Shown here: piece by piece, positions 63,974-64,000 of the stretch
Layout of the letters: every line of letters starts with the position of its first letter
Numbering within the stretch: position 1 is the first letter of the stretch
From: Pseudomonas sp. MM223
GTDB lineage: Bacteria; Pseudomonadota; Gammaproteobacteria; Pseudomonadales; Pseudomonadaceae
DNA: 64,000 nt
Assembly: GCA_947090765.1 (NCBI GenBank)
Contig: OX352322.1
Span: forward strand, 6,666,274 to 6,730,273
Reading direction: 5' to 3'
The notes under the pieces: model-generated
Told to the model about the DNA's origin: nothing
Database searches by the model: none
Seen by the model: the letters and a program-made list of their open reading frames with translations, nothing else
Translations under genes and position numbers: made by a program

Positions 63974-64000
63974 GTGTCAGTGGAACTTTGGCAGCAGTGC
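63974..64000 (+). CDS. dnaA: replication initiator DnaA, first nine codons
   Basis: GTG at 63974, seven bases after AGGGG, opens VSVELWQQC, matching the N-terminus of Pseudomonas DnaA. The gene continues beyond the right edge. Confidence 0.95.

Overview
The window is a GC-rich Pseudomonas chromosome segment, most like the P. putida group. It runs leftward away from the replication origin. The last 27 bases are the start of dnaA, preceded by a DnaA-box and AT-rich origin region and by the block rpmH-rnpA-yidD-yidC-mnmE-mnmG-rsmG-parA-parB-atpIBEFHAGDC-glmU-glmR-glmS. Family assignments are from protein recognition and visible motifs; no search was run.

Layout, left to right. 1-14.9 kb: thioesterase tail, hexose-6-phosphate mutarotase, small envelope proteins, purK/purE, a HypT-like regulator divergent from aspA, an AraC regulator, a polyamine pair (acetylpolyamine amidohydrolase and a PotF-like binding protein), a MocR regulator divergent from paiB and two acetyltransferases, and a decayed hipA with hipB. 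15-22.2 kb: two-subunit pyruvate carboxylase with a LysR regulator, then an RpiR/HexR-type regulator divergent from a zwf paralogue. 22.2-30.7 kb: uvrD, Tim44-like and SMI1-like proteins, a CPA2 antiporter, an acyl-CoA thioesterase, pdxY. 30.7-35 kb: a zinc-starvation block (two CobW-type GTPases, DUF1826, folE2) around a Zur-box-like site. 35-43 kb: cls, cfa, lpd and a complete hydrogen cyanide synthase operon hcnABC, which lies directly beside the attTn7 site at the end of glmS. 43-64 kb: cell-wall sugar genes, ATP synthase, chromosome partition, tRNA modification, membrane insertase and origin.

The main unexpected signals are: (1) many perfect DnaA boxes (TTATCCACA, 21 found by eye) in satellites away from oriC, including five box-like 9-mers at an exact 12-bp period inside a MocR gene, seven perfect boxes in about 1.9 kb of the zinc GTPase genes, and a second origin-like cluster upstream of mnmG; (2) a parS-type palindrome inside folE2, eight bases after an in-frame stop; (3) six single-base frameshifts (pycA, its LysR, glmS, parB, rsmG, mnmE). 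The repaired lengths match what I remember for the families, and at least three sites share the sequence GAGCTGA, so systematic sequence error is likelier than gene loss; (4) hcnABC placed at attTn7.

REP-type inverted repeats of several classes sit between operons. I saw no tRNA, rRNA, CRISPR array, insertion sequence or prophage.
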